A DNA stretch of 64,000 bases from Alistipes sp. dk3624 (GTDB lineage Bacteria > Bacteroidota > Bacteroidia > Bacteroidales > Rikenellaceae): NCBI RefSeq assembly GCF_009557455.1, contig NZ_CP045651.1:2294001-2358000 (forward strand), given 5' to 3'. Shown one piece after another: positions 39,802 through 49,552 of the stretch. The position numbers were made by a program, and so were the translations under genes. The notes beneath the pieces are model-generated. The model was not told the DNA's origin. It made no database searches and saw only the letters and a list, made by a program, of their open reading frames with translations. Positions within the stretch are counted from its first letter, which is position 1. Every line of letters begins with the position of its first letter.

Positions 39802-40539
39802 TTATTTTCGATGACGATCAAGTCGCATCCGACCGATCAATCGGCATATCAGGTAAAAACGATACTTCAGTTTAAAGCCCACTGTCGTGGTGGAAGAACC
39901 TATGCCGCCGGTCGAGGTGTTATGGGTGTGTCGACGATAGAGAATTAATTTCTCGTTCACAATTGTGCTTTTGAAAAAAGCGTTTCCTACCAAATAGAGC
40001 CAATTATCGTGGAGACAACATTTGCGATTCGTCGGAAACGGTAGAGCTACTTCCAGAATCTTGCGTCTGAAAGCCATGCAGCATCCCAAATATCCGAATT
40101 TGACAAGATTGCCTATGAGCGTTCGATGAACATGCCTCACACGGTAGAAAGAGTCGTGTAAAACGTTTTTGTTCTCGTCGACGATGACGGCATCGTGGAC
40201 TACCAGATCGAATCCTCCGACCAGACGCTCCATGCAATAGGTGACTTTGGAGGGCATCCATATATCGTCTTGATCCGACAAGAATATGATCGGTTTAGTG
40301 GCATGTTTCAGGGCATTTTCGAAATTCGACGTGAATCCCTGTTCTCCCGTGTTGTAGAAAATTTTGATGCGCGGGTCTCCCAAAGCTTTAATCCGTTCGA
40401 TTGTATCGTCCGATGAATGGTCGTCCGATATGACGATTTCGTCGTCGTCGTTCAATTGAGGTAAGATTGAGTCCAGTTGTTCCCGGATATAATCTGACCC
40501 ATTATAGGTTGCCATGCATACAGAAACAGACGGTTTCAT
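39802..40539 (-). CDS. GT2 glycosyltransferase (rhamnosyltransferase-like)
   Basis: 245 aa. Opens SVCMATYNGSDYIREQLDSIL, then VISDDHSSDDT, FLSDQDDIW (donor-binding DQDD) and LHDNWLY. The SDQDDIW motif is typical of RgpB/alpha-1,3-rhamnosyltransferase-like enzymes. ATG overlaps the EpsG stop (ATGA). More AT-rich than the epimerase next to it. Confidence 0.87.
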   Translation of the reverse strand: MKPSVSVCMATYNGSDYIREQLDSILPQLNDDDEIVISDDHSSDDTIERIKALGDPRIKIFYNTGEQGFTSNFENALKHATKPIIFLSDQDDIWMPSKVTYCMERLVGGFDLVVHDAVIVDENKNVLHDSFYRVRHVHRTLIGNLVKFGYLGCCMAFRRKILEVALPFPTNRKCCLHDNWLYLVGNAFFKSTIVNEKLILYRRHTHNTSTGGIGSSTTTVGFKLKYRFYLICRLIGRMRLDRHRK

Positions 40540-41582
40540 ATAAAAATCAAATGTTTATGAATGATGTTGACCGCCAGTAGCAGAGTGCCGATTCCGATCA
40601 CCGCCATCTTGGCGGCTATTCGAGGCCGGAATGCGTACATGAACAGCGGATACAGGATAATCTCGACGACGCCCAGTAATTCGGATCCCCGATACCCGAG
40701 TAACGAGATGAATGAAAGTGCGGGAAACAGAAAGAGGGCGATTCCTTCTATCTTAATCAATAGCGGGAAATAGGGATTGTGCGCTCCGATCGTGTCACGT
40801 TTCCACAGCATGCCGTAATACAGCGCACATCGGAACAAAAAGTACGGATTGAACAGATTGGCATCCGTAAACCCTTGTACGCTTTGTTCCTGAAGACGTT
40901 GATACATTTCCAGTTTGAGTCGAATACTTTCGATGGGGATGACGGAAATATCAAACATCGTACTGTGGGCCACGAATCCCAGCGGTACGATACTCCACCA
41001 GAGGTATTTGCTTTTGCTTGCAATCGGCCGGTTTTTTAGCACGACCAGCGGTAATAGCAGCAGTGCAGAATAATGGAAAAGGGAGGCTAGCAGAATCAAA
41101 GCCGTATAACGGAATATTTTGTGTTCGGCCAGAGGTCGAATGGCCAGCAAAAAAATGCCGGACGCAACTCCGGCTCTGATTTGCGTCATGTCGTGTAGCA
41201 GGTACACGTTCGATATGTAAATGACTAACGACAGAAATAATAATGAAGTCAGTCTCTTGATAGCTAAAATCTTGCATGTAACGCCGATGCTCGCGTAAAT
41301 CACGAATAATAGGACGGGCCACGGACAAACTGCTTTGACCAGAGAGCCGATGAGGGTAAATGTGGGTTCTACCGTAGACGCCTCCTCTGGGTATTGGAAC
41401 ATGTTGAGGTAAGTCTTGTAATCGCTGACGGTATTTCCGTCTCTCAATCCGGCGGCCAATACCATCAGAAATCCGGTCAGCCCGTATATAAAATACAGTT
41501 GTTTTCGCTTTATGCTCGATTCGCCCAATGCGATAATGGCGCAGCCAACGAATAGCAACGTAACGATACCTAAAGTATGCAT
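40536..41582 (-). CDS. EpsG-family polysaccharide polymerase (Wzy)
   Basis: 348-aa polytopic membrane protein: GLRDGNTVSDYKTYLNMFQ, EPTFTLIGSLVKAV, DMTQIRAGVASGIFLLAI and LASLFHYSALLLLPLVVL are EpsG signatures. Presumed repeat-unit polymerase of operon 2. The counterpart in operon 1 is at 28947. Confidence 0.86.
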   Translation of the reverse strand: MHTLGIVTLLFVGCAIIALGESSIKRKQLYFIYGLTGFLMVLAAGLRDGNTVSDYKTYLNMFQYPEEASTVEPTFTLIGSLVKAVCPWPVLLFVIYASIGVTCKILAIKRLTSLLFLSLVIYISNVYLLHDMTQIRAGVASGIFLLAIRPLAEHKIFRYTALILLASLFHYSALLLLPLVVLKNRPIASKSKYLWWSIVPLGFVAHSTMFDISVIPIESIRLKLEMYQRLQEQSVQGFTDANLFNPYFLFRCALYYGMLWKRDTIGAHNPYFPLLIKIEGIALFLFPALSFISLLGYRGSELLGVVEIILYPLFMYAFRPRIAAKMAVIGIGTLLLAVNIIHKHLIFI

Positions 41583-41604
41583 ACGTTTGTAATGAGGGGA
41601 GCGA

Positions 41605-42711
41605 CTATATTTGCCGACAGCCGTTTTCGATCAACGAACGAAATTTCGGATAAGATGCCTCCCATGTGAATTGTTGTATATTTCGATAGCCAGCCTCTGC
41701 GATACGACAGCGCAATTCGTCGTCCTCGAGCAAACGGATGATGTTCTCGGCCAACGCTTGTGAATTTTTGATCGGCGATACCAGGGCCGTTTCGCTATTC
41801 CGTGCCATCTCCGAATAACCCGGATTGTCCGTACAAGCAACTGCTGCGCCGCACATCATGGCTTCTCCTACGGTCAGCCCCCAGCCTTCCGACCAACTCG
41901 TTCCGATAAAAATAGCCGCTTCGTTATAAATGCGATTGTGCGTCTGCCGGTCGGGGCGCTGTACATAATGATACCATTTGGGTAAATGTCGGGGGCGGGG
42001 TGTCGCTCCGAATATGGAAACCTCTATTTGAGGATAGCGTGCTTTGACGATCTCCAATGCATTGAAGCCGTCAGCACATCCTTTCGTTTCCAAAGCGTGA
42101 TACATCATGGCGATACGGAATTTGTCTCGGTCCGAGCAAGGGATTTCCCTTTTAAAATAATCGAAGTCGAATCCATTGTATATCAATGCGCAACTTTCGC
42201 CACACGACTCGACTCGTTCGACGAGCCAACGGGCGATGGCGATCTTTCGCATAGGATAGCGGTAGGATTCCATGACATGCTCAGATGTGTTGCTGCCCCA
42301 ATTCTCGAATCCCTGTATGAAATAATATTTTCGTTCCGGCAAAATGCCTACATATCGTTCCAGATAACGCGAGGTTTGGACTGCCGTAGCGATGTAAACA
42401 TCTGCTAAAGGAACGCACTTTTCGACGAGGGACCATACCCAATGTTCCTTAATCCGTTCATGTAGTGGAAACCATTGCCGACCCGAATACCCCTTCCACT
42501 TTCGGTAAAGAAACGTGATCAACGATTTGCTCCACTTCAGGCAGGTCACCAGCAGGCTTTGTTGGAATCGAGCTACGTAGGCGGGATAGACCAGTTCGAC
42601 TTCGTATCCGTCGGCCGCCAGTCGGTTGGCGTATTCATAGACGACCTTGTATCCACCGATTGGAGTGACGCCGGATCGGGGCAGTAGAAATGCTATTCGT
42701 CGGGTAGGCAT
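41605..42711 (-). CDS. GT4 glycosyltransferase
   Basis: 368 aa, GT-B fold: LLPRSGVTPIGGYKVVYEYANRLAADGYEVELVYP, FIQGFENWGS, MYHALETKGCADGFNAL and the donor block FIGTSWSEGWGLTVGEAMMCGAAVACTDNPGYSEMA with the family 4 EX7E arrangement. Resembles WsaF-like rhamnosyltransferases, but this is not certain. Confidence 0.87.
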   Translation of the reverse strand: MPTRRIAFLLPRSGVTPIGGYKVVYEYANRLAADGYEVELVYPAYVARFQQSLLVTCLKWSKSLITFLYRKWKGYSGRQWFPLHERIKEHWVWSLVEKCVPLADVYIATAVQTSRYLERYVGILPERKYYFIQGFENWGSNTSEHVMESYRYPMRKIAIARWLVERVESCGESCALIYNGFDFDYFKREIPCSDRDKFRIAMMYHALETKGCADGFNALEIVKARYPQIEVSIFGATPRPRHLPKWYHYVQRPDRQTHNRIYNEAAIFIGTSWSEGWGLTVGEAMMCGAAVACTDNPGYSEMARNSETALVSPIKNSQALAENIIRLLEDDELRCRIAEAGYRNIQQFTWEASYPKFRSLIENGCRQI

Positions 42712-42723
42712 GAAAAATGAGTT

Positions 42724-43821
42724 TTAACGAATCGGCGACGAAAGAGCGTCGTCGATGAATGTTCGTGATTTTTCTACTTCCGATGCAAGACGCTGCTCTA
42801 CTTTTTCGTACCGGACGGGATTGCATCCGGGTACCGTTCCGAGTGGAATAAACCGGTCGGTCAATCCTACTTTTTCCAACAAGGAGAGCGCTCGGAGGTC
42901 TGCCGGATTGTCCTGCTTGATCGTGTAGAAAGGTCGGTTGAACAGCAACGAGAATGCAGTGCCATGAAAAGAGGTCGTGACCACGAAGGCTGCATGTCGG
43001 AAATAGCCGAGGTATTGTTCCGGCGATGCCGTCTGGTCTTTGTATCGCATGGAGAATCCGGTCAGCGGATAGGCGTCGAGTTCCACGATTCGAGCCCCGA
43101 TCTTTTCGGCGACATTCCGGGCGATCTCAAGCACCTCGCGTTTGTAAGGGCTCAAGTCGTATACGAGGACGTATTTCCGATCTGAGGCCGGGGGCGAGGC
43201 GATCTTTTCGAACATTTCGGCGCCTGCCAGAAGCGTGGGGTCGATCGTTGTGTAAACCGGTTTGGCGCTCAGCGGCTGCAACAACTCCTTCAGCGATTCC
43301 TCCCTTACGCCGATTGCGGTCATAGGGGCCAAATATTGCCGGAGGCGTTCGCGGTCTTTGTCGGAAAGCGTTCCGCGTCCCATGCTGGCCGCATAGGCGA
43401 TAACCCTGCATGTTGCGTTTCCTCCAAAGAATACCTCGTCGTAACGCTGCCCGGTAATCGTTTTGTTCCAGATTTGATCGCTCCCTAAAAAAATCGCATC
43501 GAAATCGGAAAAATTCGTATGCCGGACATAGGGATGCAGGTCGAAACGGTTCCGTATGAATCGGTCGAATGCTTTGCTCCGCAATATTCTGTGTTTCCAT
43601 AAAAAAGGCTCGTAGCGCAATTTATATACTATCTCCCGCGGGGTAGAGGCCATCCAGAAGCGAATATTGAACGCTTTGTAGTTTCGAGTCAGATAACCGG
43701 GACGATAATCGATTATGTACGTTTCGTGTCCTTGCGACCTAAGATATTCCTGTAGTCCGTATGCCTGTAATACTGCTCCATAATTATGGGCGCAATGGAA
43801 AGTCAGGATGCCTATTTTCAT
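42724..43821 (-). CDS. Polysaccharide pyruvyl transferase family protein
   Basis: 365 aa of the PS_pyruv_trans family: GILTFHCAHNYGAVLQAYGLQEYL opening, YIIDYRPGYL, DAIFLGSDQIWN, VREESLKELL and VVTTSFHGTAFSLLFNRPFYTI. Members transfer pyruvate from PEP to form ketals on capsule sugars, adding negative charge. 13 bp downstream of the ThDP enzyme gene. Confidence 0.9.
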   Translation of the reverse strand: MKIGILTFHCAHNYGAVLQAYGLQEYLRSQGHETYIIDYRPGYLTRNYKAFNIRFWMASTPREIVYKLRYEPFLWKHRILRSKAFDRFIRNRFDLHPYVRHTNFSDFDAIFLGSDQIWNKTITGQRYDEVFFGGNATCRVIAYAASMGRGTLSDKDRERLRQYLAPMTAIGVREESLKELLQPLSAKPVYTTIDPTLLAGAEMFEKIASPPASDRKYVLVYDLSPYKREVLEIARNVAEKIGARIVELDAYPLTGFSMRYKDQTASPEQYLGYFRHAAFVVTTSFHGTAFSLLFNRPFYTIKQDNPADLRALSLLEKVGLTDRFIPLGTVPGCNPVRYEKVEQRLASEVEKSRTFIDDALSSPIR

Positions 43822-43834
43822 CGGTATTATATCG

Positions 43835-45580
43835 TTATTTTTTCAGAATGTTTTTCACGAAGTTGATCCCTTTAGGACCAAGGTATTGTTTCACTAAATG
43901 CTTCGTTTTTCCCGTCGGGTCCGATTTCATGTTCCGCAAAATCCGCAGCGCCTCGCTCTCTTCATCGCTGTTCGTCCAGACTTCGAACAACAGGGGTTTA
44001 GGTGTCTTTTCCGGGGTCAGGAACTGTTCATATACTCGTTCGAATTCTTTTTTGTCCGATGCGCACAGATAGGTAAATCCCAAATCTTCCGCATAATGTC
44101 TGACTAAGACGCGGGACCGGTTGCCGTAATGGCCGGCTGCGGCGACGTACCGGTCGGCATCGTCGCCGAGCAACATCTGTCCGGGATGGAAATAATTTCT
44201 GAACTCGGTGCCTTTCCCATTATTGATCAACATAATGCGGATGTTGTTTCCGACATGCCGGTTGCCGATCGCGTTCATGTCGTAGAAAAACGCGAGGTCT
44301 CCGATGAAACAGAAACAGAGTCTGTCGGGGTCGGCCAAAGAAGCCCCTACCAGAGTCGATACCCCGCCGTCTATCCCGAAACCGCCGACATTGGAGTTCG
44401 AGACGACCGATTCCGGCATCCGGAACATGTTCCACGAACGTAGCGTATTGAGGATTCCGAAATGCACGACAGCATGTTCCGGTATGCGAGGGGCCATCCG
44501 CGAGGCGATCCATACATTGGAAAAAGGCAGATCGGGAATCGTTGCGTACAAATTGTCGTACTCGGTCCGGCATTGCCGCAGAAAGCGGTCGGACGTACCT
44601 TCGCCGACGGTGTAATGTTTGAAAAACGACCGTTCCGACATTTCGAACACGTAACGCAACCGACGGAAAGTGTCGCGAATCTCACCGTCTTCGCTCACTC
44701 GCCACACTTGGCAACCTTTCATCCGGCCCGCCGTGAAGTAATCGCCCGACACTTCCCCGATATGGATGAGCAAGTCGACTTGTCCCAATCCCGGATCGTA
44801 CTGTTCCTGTCCGGCGACGAGCGCGTACAACGCTTTGTATTTCCCGTGATAGCCGCTCGTATGGTCGCAAAATACCACGGCATCGCGCGATGCGCAAAAA
44901 CGATCCACCGCTTCGGTCAGTTCGGGACTCCATCGAGCATGGCTTCCTGCAAAGACGGCGATTCGACCGGCGGGCATTTCCGGGTGAATGTCTCCGTATC
45001 CGATCCTCTCGATCATCCGTACCGCAGGAAGGTTCTTGACGCAGAAGCTGCAACTGGCTCCCGTCGCCAAATTGATATGCACGGGACCGCCGCCCTTGCG
45101 TTTGAGTTCGAGCAGAGCCGTGTTCACTTTGATCTCGCAATCCCACGCTTCCTTGTCGTCTCTGACGGACGGCAATTCGATTTTCAGTCCGACGACATCG
45201 CGCGGGGAGACCGTCCGATCGATGACCTGCGGCATGAGATGTCCCACGTTCGAAAAATCGTGTATCGAGGTGATGGCCAGTACCGGCAATTTCCGATAAT
45301 ACGCTTCTGTCAACCCCGGCATGTAATTGCGCGAAGCCGTGGCCCCGGTACAACTGAGTACGACGGGTTCGCCCGCTTCGGCCGCTAATCCGCAGGCCAT
45401 ATAGGCTGCGGAACGTTCATCCACCGCCGAAAAAATCTCGAACCACGGATCGTATTGTATGCTTCCTACCAGAGCGACATTGGTCGTGCCGGGAGACACG
45501 ATTACTTTGCGGATTCCGTGCGCCTTGAGGAGCGCGATCACGATCTGGACATTCCGCTCGTTCGTATACGACTTATTCAT
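43835..45580 (-). CDS. MenD-like thiamine-diphosphate enzyme
   Basis: 581 aa with the three-domain layout of ThDP decarboxylases/synthases. Seen: VSPGTTN near 28-34, the conserved glutamate in AVDERSAAYMACGLA, CTGATASRNYMPGLTEAYY, and the ThDP/Mg motif GDLAFFYDMNAIGN...NNGKG (GDX-Nx-NN). Closest in look to MenD. Because the window also has mqnE (futalosine pathway) and this gene lies in a capsule operon next to rfbB and an SDR, a sugar-modifying carboligase is more likely than menaquinone synthesis. Function is inference. Confidence 0.75.
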   Translation of the reverse strand: MNKSYTNERNVQIVIALLKAHGIRKVIVSPGTTNVALVGSIQYDPWFEIFSAVDERSAAYMACGLAAEAGEPVVLSCTGATASRNYMPGLTEAYYRKLPVLAITSIHDFSNVGHLMPQVIDRTVSPRDVVGLKIELPSVRDDKEAWDCEIKVNTALLELKRKGGGPVHINLATGASCSFCVKNLPAVRMIERIGYGDIHPEMPAGRIAVFAGSHARWSPELTEAVDRFCASRDAVVFCDHTSGYHGKYKALYALVAGQEQYDPGLGQVDLLIHIGEVSGDYFTAGRMKGCQVWRVSEDGEIRDTFRRLRYVFEMSERSFFKHYTVGEGTSDRFLRQCRTEYDNLYATIPDLPFSNVWIASRMAPRIPEHAVVHFGILNTLRSWNMFRMPESVVSNSNVGGFGIDGGVSTLVGASLADPDRLCFCFIGDLAFFYDMNAIGNRHVGNNIRIMLINNGKGTEFRNYFHPGQMLLGDDADRYVAAAGHYGNRSRVLVRHYAEDLGFTYLCASDKKEFERVYEQFLTPEKTPKPLLFEVWTNSDEESEALRILRNMKSDPTGKTKHLVKQYLGPKGINFVKNILKK

Positions 45581-45613
45581 GATATTTTATATTATATTTT
45601 TTCGAACGATTGA

Positions 45614-46450
45614 TTACCAGTCGCATCGGTAGTGGTTCCCTTGGTTGCAAGGCACGATTTCACCTGAAATGCACATGGAAACGTCCGACAGGAGGAAAGC
45701 CGCGACTTCGGCCACCTCTTCGGGAAGGAAAACCCGTCCGGCACAGGAAGAGGGCCAATAGAGGTTGCCGTTCTTATCGACCCCCGTCATGTCGGAAGCC
45801 GTTACGCCGGGTGCGATCGCATTGACCCGAATCCCCTGAGCGATCAGTCGACGGGCGAGGCCGGTCGTGAGACTGTTGATCGCCGCCTTGGTCAACCCGT
45901 AGGGAATGTCGTCGCAATAGAGACCTCTTTCCGAAGTAATAAATAGGATGTTGCCTTGTCCGATTTTCTCTCTGTTCATGTAGTCGATGAAAGTCTGAGT
46001 CAGGAAATAGGGGCCTTTGAGGTTCGTGTCGAATTGGCGATCGAACCCCTCCTCAGTCACATCGGCGAACGATTTTTCATGCAGAGATATACCCGTATTG
46101 TTTACCAAACAATCAACTCGGCCTCCCAGCAGTCTGTCGGCTTCGGACAGGAAAGCGGCGATACCTGCCGTTCGCCGGACATCGAATACGAGATAAGGAC
46201 AGTCGCAGAGCCGTTGCGACGCTTCTTGCAGCACTCGCTCGTCCCGTCCGGCGATCAAGACGGACGCTCCTTCTTGCCGACACTTCCGTGCGATGTAAAA
46301 ACCTAAGCCTCGTCCGCCTCCGGTAACGATCACTTTTTTGCCTGCGAGCCTGTTCTGCGGAGCTGTTTCGACGATGTTCGCCGTAATTCGAACGTTCGGG
46401 GTTCCTTTCACTATCCATCGCAGGGCCCGTACAATGGCCTCTTTTATCAT
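45614..46450 (-). CDS. Short-chain dehydrogenase/reductase
   Basis: 278-aa classical SDR: VIVTGGGRGLGFYIA (TGxxxGxG) at about 34-48, VNNTG, ITSERG and catalytic YGLTK, then GIRVNAIAPGVT. An N-terminal extension of about 30 residues precedes the Rossmann motif. Position between the flippase and the MenD-like gene suggests reduction of a keto-sugar intermediate. Cofactor and substrate unknown. Confidence 0.87.
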   Translation of the reverse strand: MIKEAIVRALRWIVKGTPNVRITANIVETAPQNRLAGKKVIVTGGGRGLGFYIARKCRQEGASVLIAGRDERVLQEASQRLCDCPYLVFDVRRTAGIAAFLSEADRLLGGRVDCLVNNTGISLHEKSFADVTEEGFDRQFDTNLKGPYFLTQTFIDYMNREKIGQGNILFITSERGLYCDDIPYGLTKAAINSLTTGLARRLIAQGIRVNAIAPGVTASDMTGVDKNGNLYWPSSCAGRVFLPEEVAEVAAFLLSDVSMCISGEIVPCNQGNHYRCDW

Positions 46451-46472
46451 TGTTTATTAGGGTGTTAAGTAT

Positions 46473-48005
46473 TCAACGTTTCGGTTTACCCCATTTCGAA
46501 CGGACCATCGTAACGACGTACATTCTTTCTGTATCGTTCAATCCGGCGTATGCGACCACTCCTGCGGTCACGCATAAGCAAGTTGCAGTAAAAGCTACCA
46601 GCCCGACGAAACTATCGGCCGCAATGAAACGGGACAGCAGAACGGCCGACAGCCCCGAAAGAAGTAATACCGGAATGAGCCTCAATATGACGGTTTTCAT
46701 AAAAAAACCGGCGCTGTACCGGACCACTTTCGTCACGATGCCGATACGAACGAACAACAGCAACATATCCGTCAGTAGAACGACCGCATATACGATAAAC
46801 GGAGGATAGCCCCATCGCAGAAACAAGTAGGCCAACGGCAGCACGCACAATCGCACCGTCCCGATCCAGAGCGACATTGCCTTGATGTTGCCCGTGGCCA
46901 AAACACAAGTCGTCAAAGGGGCGGAGAGCGTATTGAGCATCGCGATACTTAACGAGAATCGGACGAAAATCACCGTATACTCCGGTACTTCTTTCAACCA
47001 AATGGACAGTACCAGCGGAGTTTCGACCATCACGGGAAGCGCTAGAAATAGGAAGAGCAGGAATGAATATTTCGATCCCCGGCAGACTAATTCCATCATG
47101 TAATCCTTGTCTTCGCAGGCATAAGATTTCGTAATCTGCGGGTTCAGGGCTGTCGTAAAGTCGTTGACGAACTTCATGATGGCTCCTTCGACCTGCAAGG
47201 CGATTCCCCGTGCTGCATTGACCGTCACGCCGAAAAACAGATTAAGCAGGAGATTGATACCTTGTCCTGCCAAGATATACGAGCTGGCTCCCAAAAAGTT
47301 CAGCCCGGCAAATTGGGAAATCTTTTTATAGTAGGATTTTTCTCGAATCAGCATGTATCGGGTTTCCGGGAAATGTCTCAAGCAGTAAGCGCCGTAAATA
47401 AAGCGGACGAACACGGCTACGCAGAGTACGAGCACCGCATAAAGGATTAGCCGGTCGACCGGCGAGATAAGCAGAAAATAAACGATAAGCAGTTTCAACG
47501 TCACCTCCAGAATATTGATGTAGGCGAAGACGTTCATTTTCTCGTGGGCGATGATCGTCGCGTTGTAGGGAATACTCAGGATATTGATCAGAAAAGTCAG
47601 AACCGAACATTGGTAGACCCAGTTGGCCGCATGCATTCTTTCCGCGGCGATATTCAACTTGGCGTTCAGAAACCACAGACCGACGGTCTCGAACAGCAAC
47701 AACAGAATCAGCGCTAGGACGATATGAATCGTCATTGCGGCTCCGAATACTTCCTGAGAATGACCCTCCTTTTTTCCGAGTTCGAAAGTCAAGAACCGCT
47801 GCGTTGAGGCAACCATCGTGGCGCTGACGACCGAAAAAAATGCGACGAATCCGCCTATGATATCGTATATTCCGTAATTTTCGATGCCGAGCGTATTCAG
47901 CACGATACGGGACGTATACAACGTGATGACGAGAATGAGTATCGTCCGGAGATATAGTATGCCTGTATTTTTTGCTATTCGGCGGTTGTTCTCGGCTTTC
48001 AGCAT
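46473..48005 (-). CDS. wzx: Wzx-type polysaccharide flippase
   Basis: 510-aa MOP-superfamily membrane protein: NTGILYLRTILILVITLYTSR, LGIENYGIYDIIGGFV, STQRFLTFELGK, FAGLNFLGASSYILAGQG and NLFFGVTVNAARGIALQVEGA. Clear paralogue of the operon 1 flippase. Each operon thus has its own flippase and polymerase. Confidence 0.9.
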   Translation of the reverse strand: MLKAENNRRIAKNTGILYLRTILILVITLYTSRIVLNTLGIENYGIYDIIGGFVAFFSVVSATMVASTQRFLTFELGKKEGHSQEVFGAAMTIHIVLALILLLLFETVGLWFLNAKLNIAAERMHAANWVYQCSVLTFLINILSIPYNATIIAHEKMNVFAYINILEVTLKLLIVYFLLISPVDRLILYAVLVLCVAVFVRFIYGAYCLRHFPETRYMLIREKSYYKKISQFAGLNFLGASSYILAGQGINLLLNLFFGVTVNAARGIALQVEGAIMKFVNDFTTALNPQITKSYACEDKDYMMELVCRGSKYSFLLFLFLALPVMVETPLVLSIWLKEVPEYTVIFVRFSLSIAMLNTLSAPLTTCVLATGNIKAMSLWIGTVRLCVLPLAYLFLRWGYPPFIVYAVVLLTDMLLLFVRIGIVTKVVRYSAGFFMKTVILRLIPVLLLSGLSAVLLSRFIAADSFVGLVAFTATCLCVTAGVVAYAGLNDTERMYVVTMVRSKWGKPKR

Positions 48006-48032
48006 TCCCCTTTCCCCTTTCCCCTTTCCCGG

Positions 48033-49142
48033 TTACCTATTTTGGTACATATCTTCGTAATATTTCTGGTATTCTCCGGAAGTAACGTTGTCGATCCACT
48101 TTTGGTTATCGAGGTACCAGCGGACGGTTTTTTCGATGCCTTCCTCGAATTGCAGCGAAGGTTCCCAGCCCAGTTCGCATTTGAGTTTCGAGGAGTCGAT
48201 CGCGTAACGCAGGTCGTGTCCGGCTCTGTCTGTGACGTAGGTAATAAGTGCTTCGCCGGTACCTTCCGGCCTGCCCAGAAGGCGGTCGACGGTCTTGATG
48301 ATTACACGGATCAGATCGATGTTCTTCCATTCGTTGAAGCCTCCGATGTTGTACGTTTCGGCGGTCTTCCCTTCGTGGAAGATCAGGTCGATCGCCCGGG
48401 CGTGGTCCTCGACATACAGCCAGTCGCGTACGTTCTCTCCCCTGCCGTACACGGGCAGGAGCCTGTTGTGCCGGATGTTGTTTATGAACAACGGGATCAG
48501 TTTCTCTGGAAACTGGTTGGGTCCGTAATTGTTCGAGCAGTTGGTGACGATCGTGGGCATCCCGTAGGTGTCGTGGTAAGCCCTCACGAAATGGTCCGAG
48601 GAAGCCTTGCTGGCCGAGTAGGGGCTGTGCGGGGCGTATTTGGTCGTTTCGGTGAAGAAGCCGTCCCCGTAGGGTACTCCCCCGCATTCGTTGCCGTTGG
48701 GGTCTCTGTCGGGTTTCGTGAGTTCCAGGGCCCCGTACACCTCGTCGGTGGATATGTGGTAGAACCGTTTCCCCTCGTAGTTTCCGTTCCAGTACTCTTT
48801 GGCCGCCTGAAGCAGCGAAAGCGTTCCCATCACGTTGGTCCCGGCGAACGTGAACGGGTCTTTGATCGACCGGTCCACATGGCTTTCGGCGGCGAGGTGG
48901 ATCACTCCGTCGATGTCGTAGTTGCGGAATACCTCCCGCATCTTTTCGTAATCGCAGATGTCCGCTTTGACGAACGTGTAGTTCGGCGCACGCTCGATGT
49001 CCGAGAGGTTGGCCAGATTGCCCGCATAGGTCAGTTTGTCGAGGTTGACGATGCGGTAGCCGGAGTATTTGTTTACGAACAGGCGGACCACGTGGCTTCC
49101 GATGAAGCCGGCACCGCCGGTAATCAGGATGTTGTGGCTCAT
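48033..49142 (-). CDS. rfbB: dTDP-glucose 4,6-dehydratase
   Basis: 369 aa: GGAGFIGSHVVRLF, NLDKLTYAGNLANL, HLAAESHVDRSI, STDEVYGAL, SASKASSDHFVRAYHDTYG (YxxxK replaced by the family's Y-SASK block) and NIGGFNEWKN are RmlB signatures. It makes dTDP-4-keto-6-deoxy-D-glucose. No rfbA, rfbC or rfbD lies in the window. The frame opens further upstream, but ATG at 49142 gives the family N-terminus MSHNILITGGAG. Confidence 0.95.
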   Translation of the reverse strand: MSHNILITGGAGFIGSHVVRLFVNKYSGYRIVNLDKLTYAGNLANLSDIERAPNYTFVKADICDYEKMREVFRNYDIDGVIHLAAESHVDRSIKDPFTFAGTNVMGTLSLLQAAKEYWNGNYEGKRFYHISTDEVYGALELTKPDRDPNGNECGGVPYGDGFFTETTKYAPHSPYSASKASSDHFVRAYHDTYGMPTIVTNCSNNYGPNQFPEKLIPLFINNIRHNRLLPVYGRGENVRDWLYVEDHARAIDLIFHEGKTAETYNIGGFNEWKNIDLIRVIIKTVDRLLGRPEGTGEALITYVTDRAGHDLRYAIDSSKLKCELGWEPSLQFEEGIEKTVRWYLDNQKWIDNVTSGEYQKYYEDMYQNR

Positions 49143-49552
49143 AAGTAGAATAAATAATCGATTCGACCGTTGTTGCGATCTATAATATAGATCTTGCTTA
49201 GAGAAGTCGGATTGCCGGCCAGCAAGCATCGTTCGGGAGGCGATACATAGTTTTTGTTTCCGCAATGCAACGATTCGGCATTCTCATTTCTTAGAGCGCG
49301 TGCTTTTTATGGCGAATCAATTCTTGTTACAGATTTGAGGTTCGTGTTTATTGTGTTTGGTAGATTGAATGTGGCATGTGTACGCCCGCATACTTTGTCA
49401 TAAGGCTCTACTTAAATTTTACAGCACAAGCCGACCAATTATCATCCCCAGGCTATGACGGAACGGGCAAATCATTCGCTCTCCGAACAACCGATTTTCC
49501 GCGATATCTCGTGGACGAGCAATGCCGTTCGTGAAATGAGCAAAGTATCTCG
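49143..49552. other. No gene seen
   Basis: About 410 bases between the 141-aa unknown gene and rfbB. No clear promoter, terminator or frame. Such a gap inside the operon could hold a regulatory leader, but nothing specific is visible. Confidence 0.4.
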
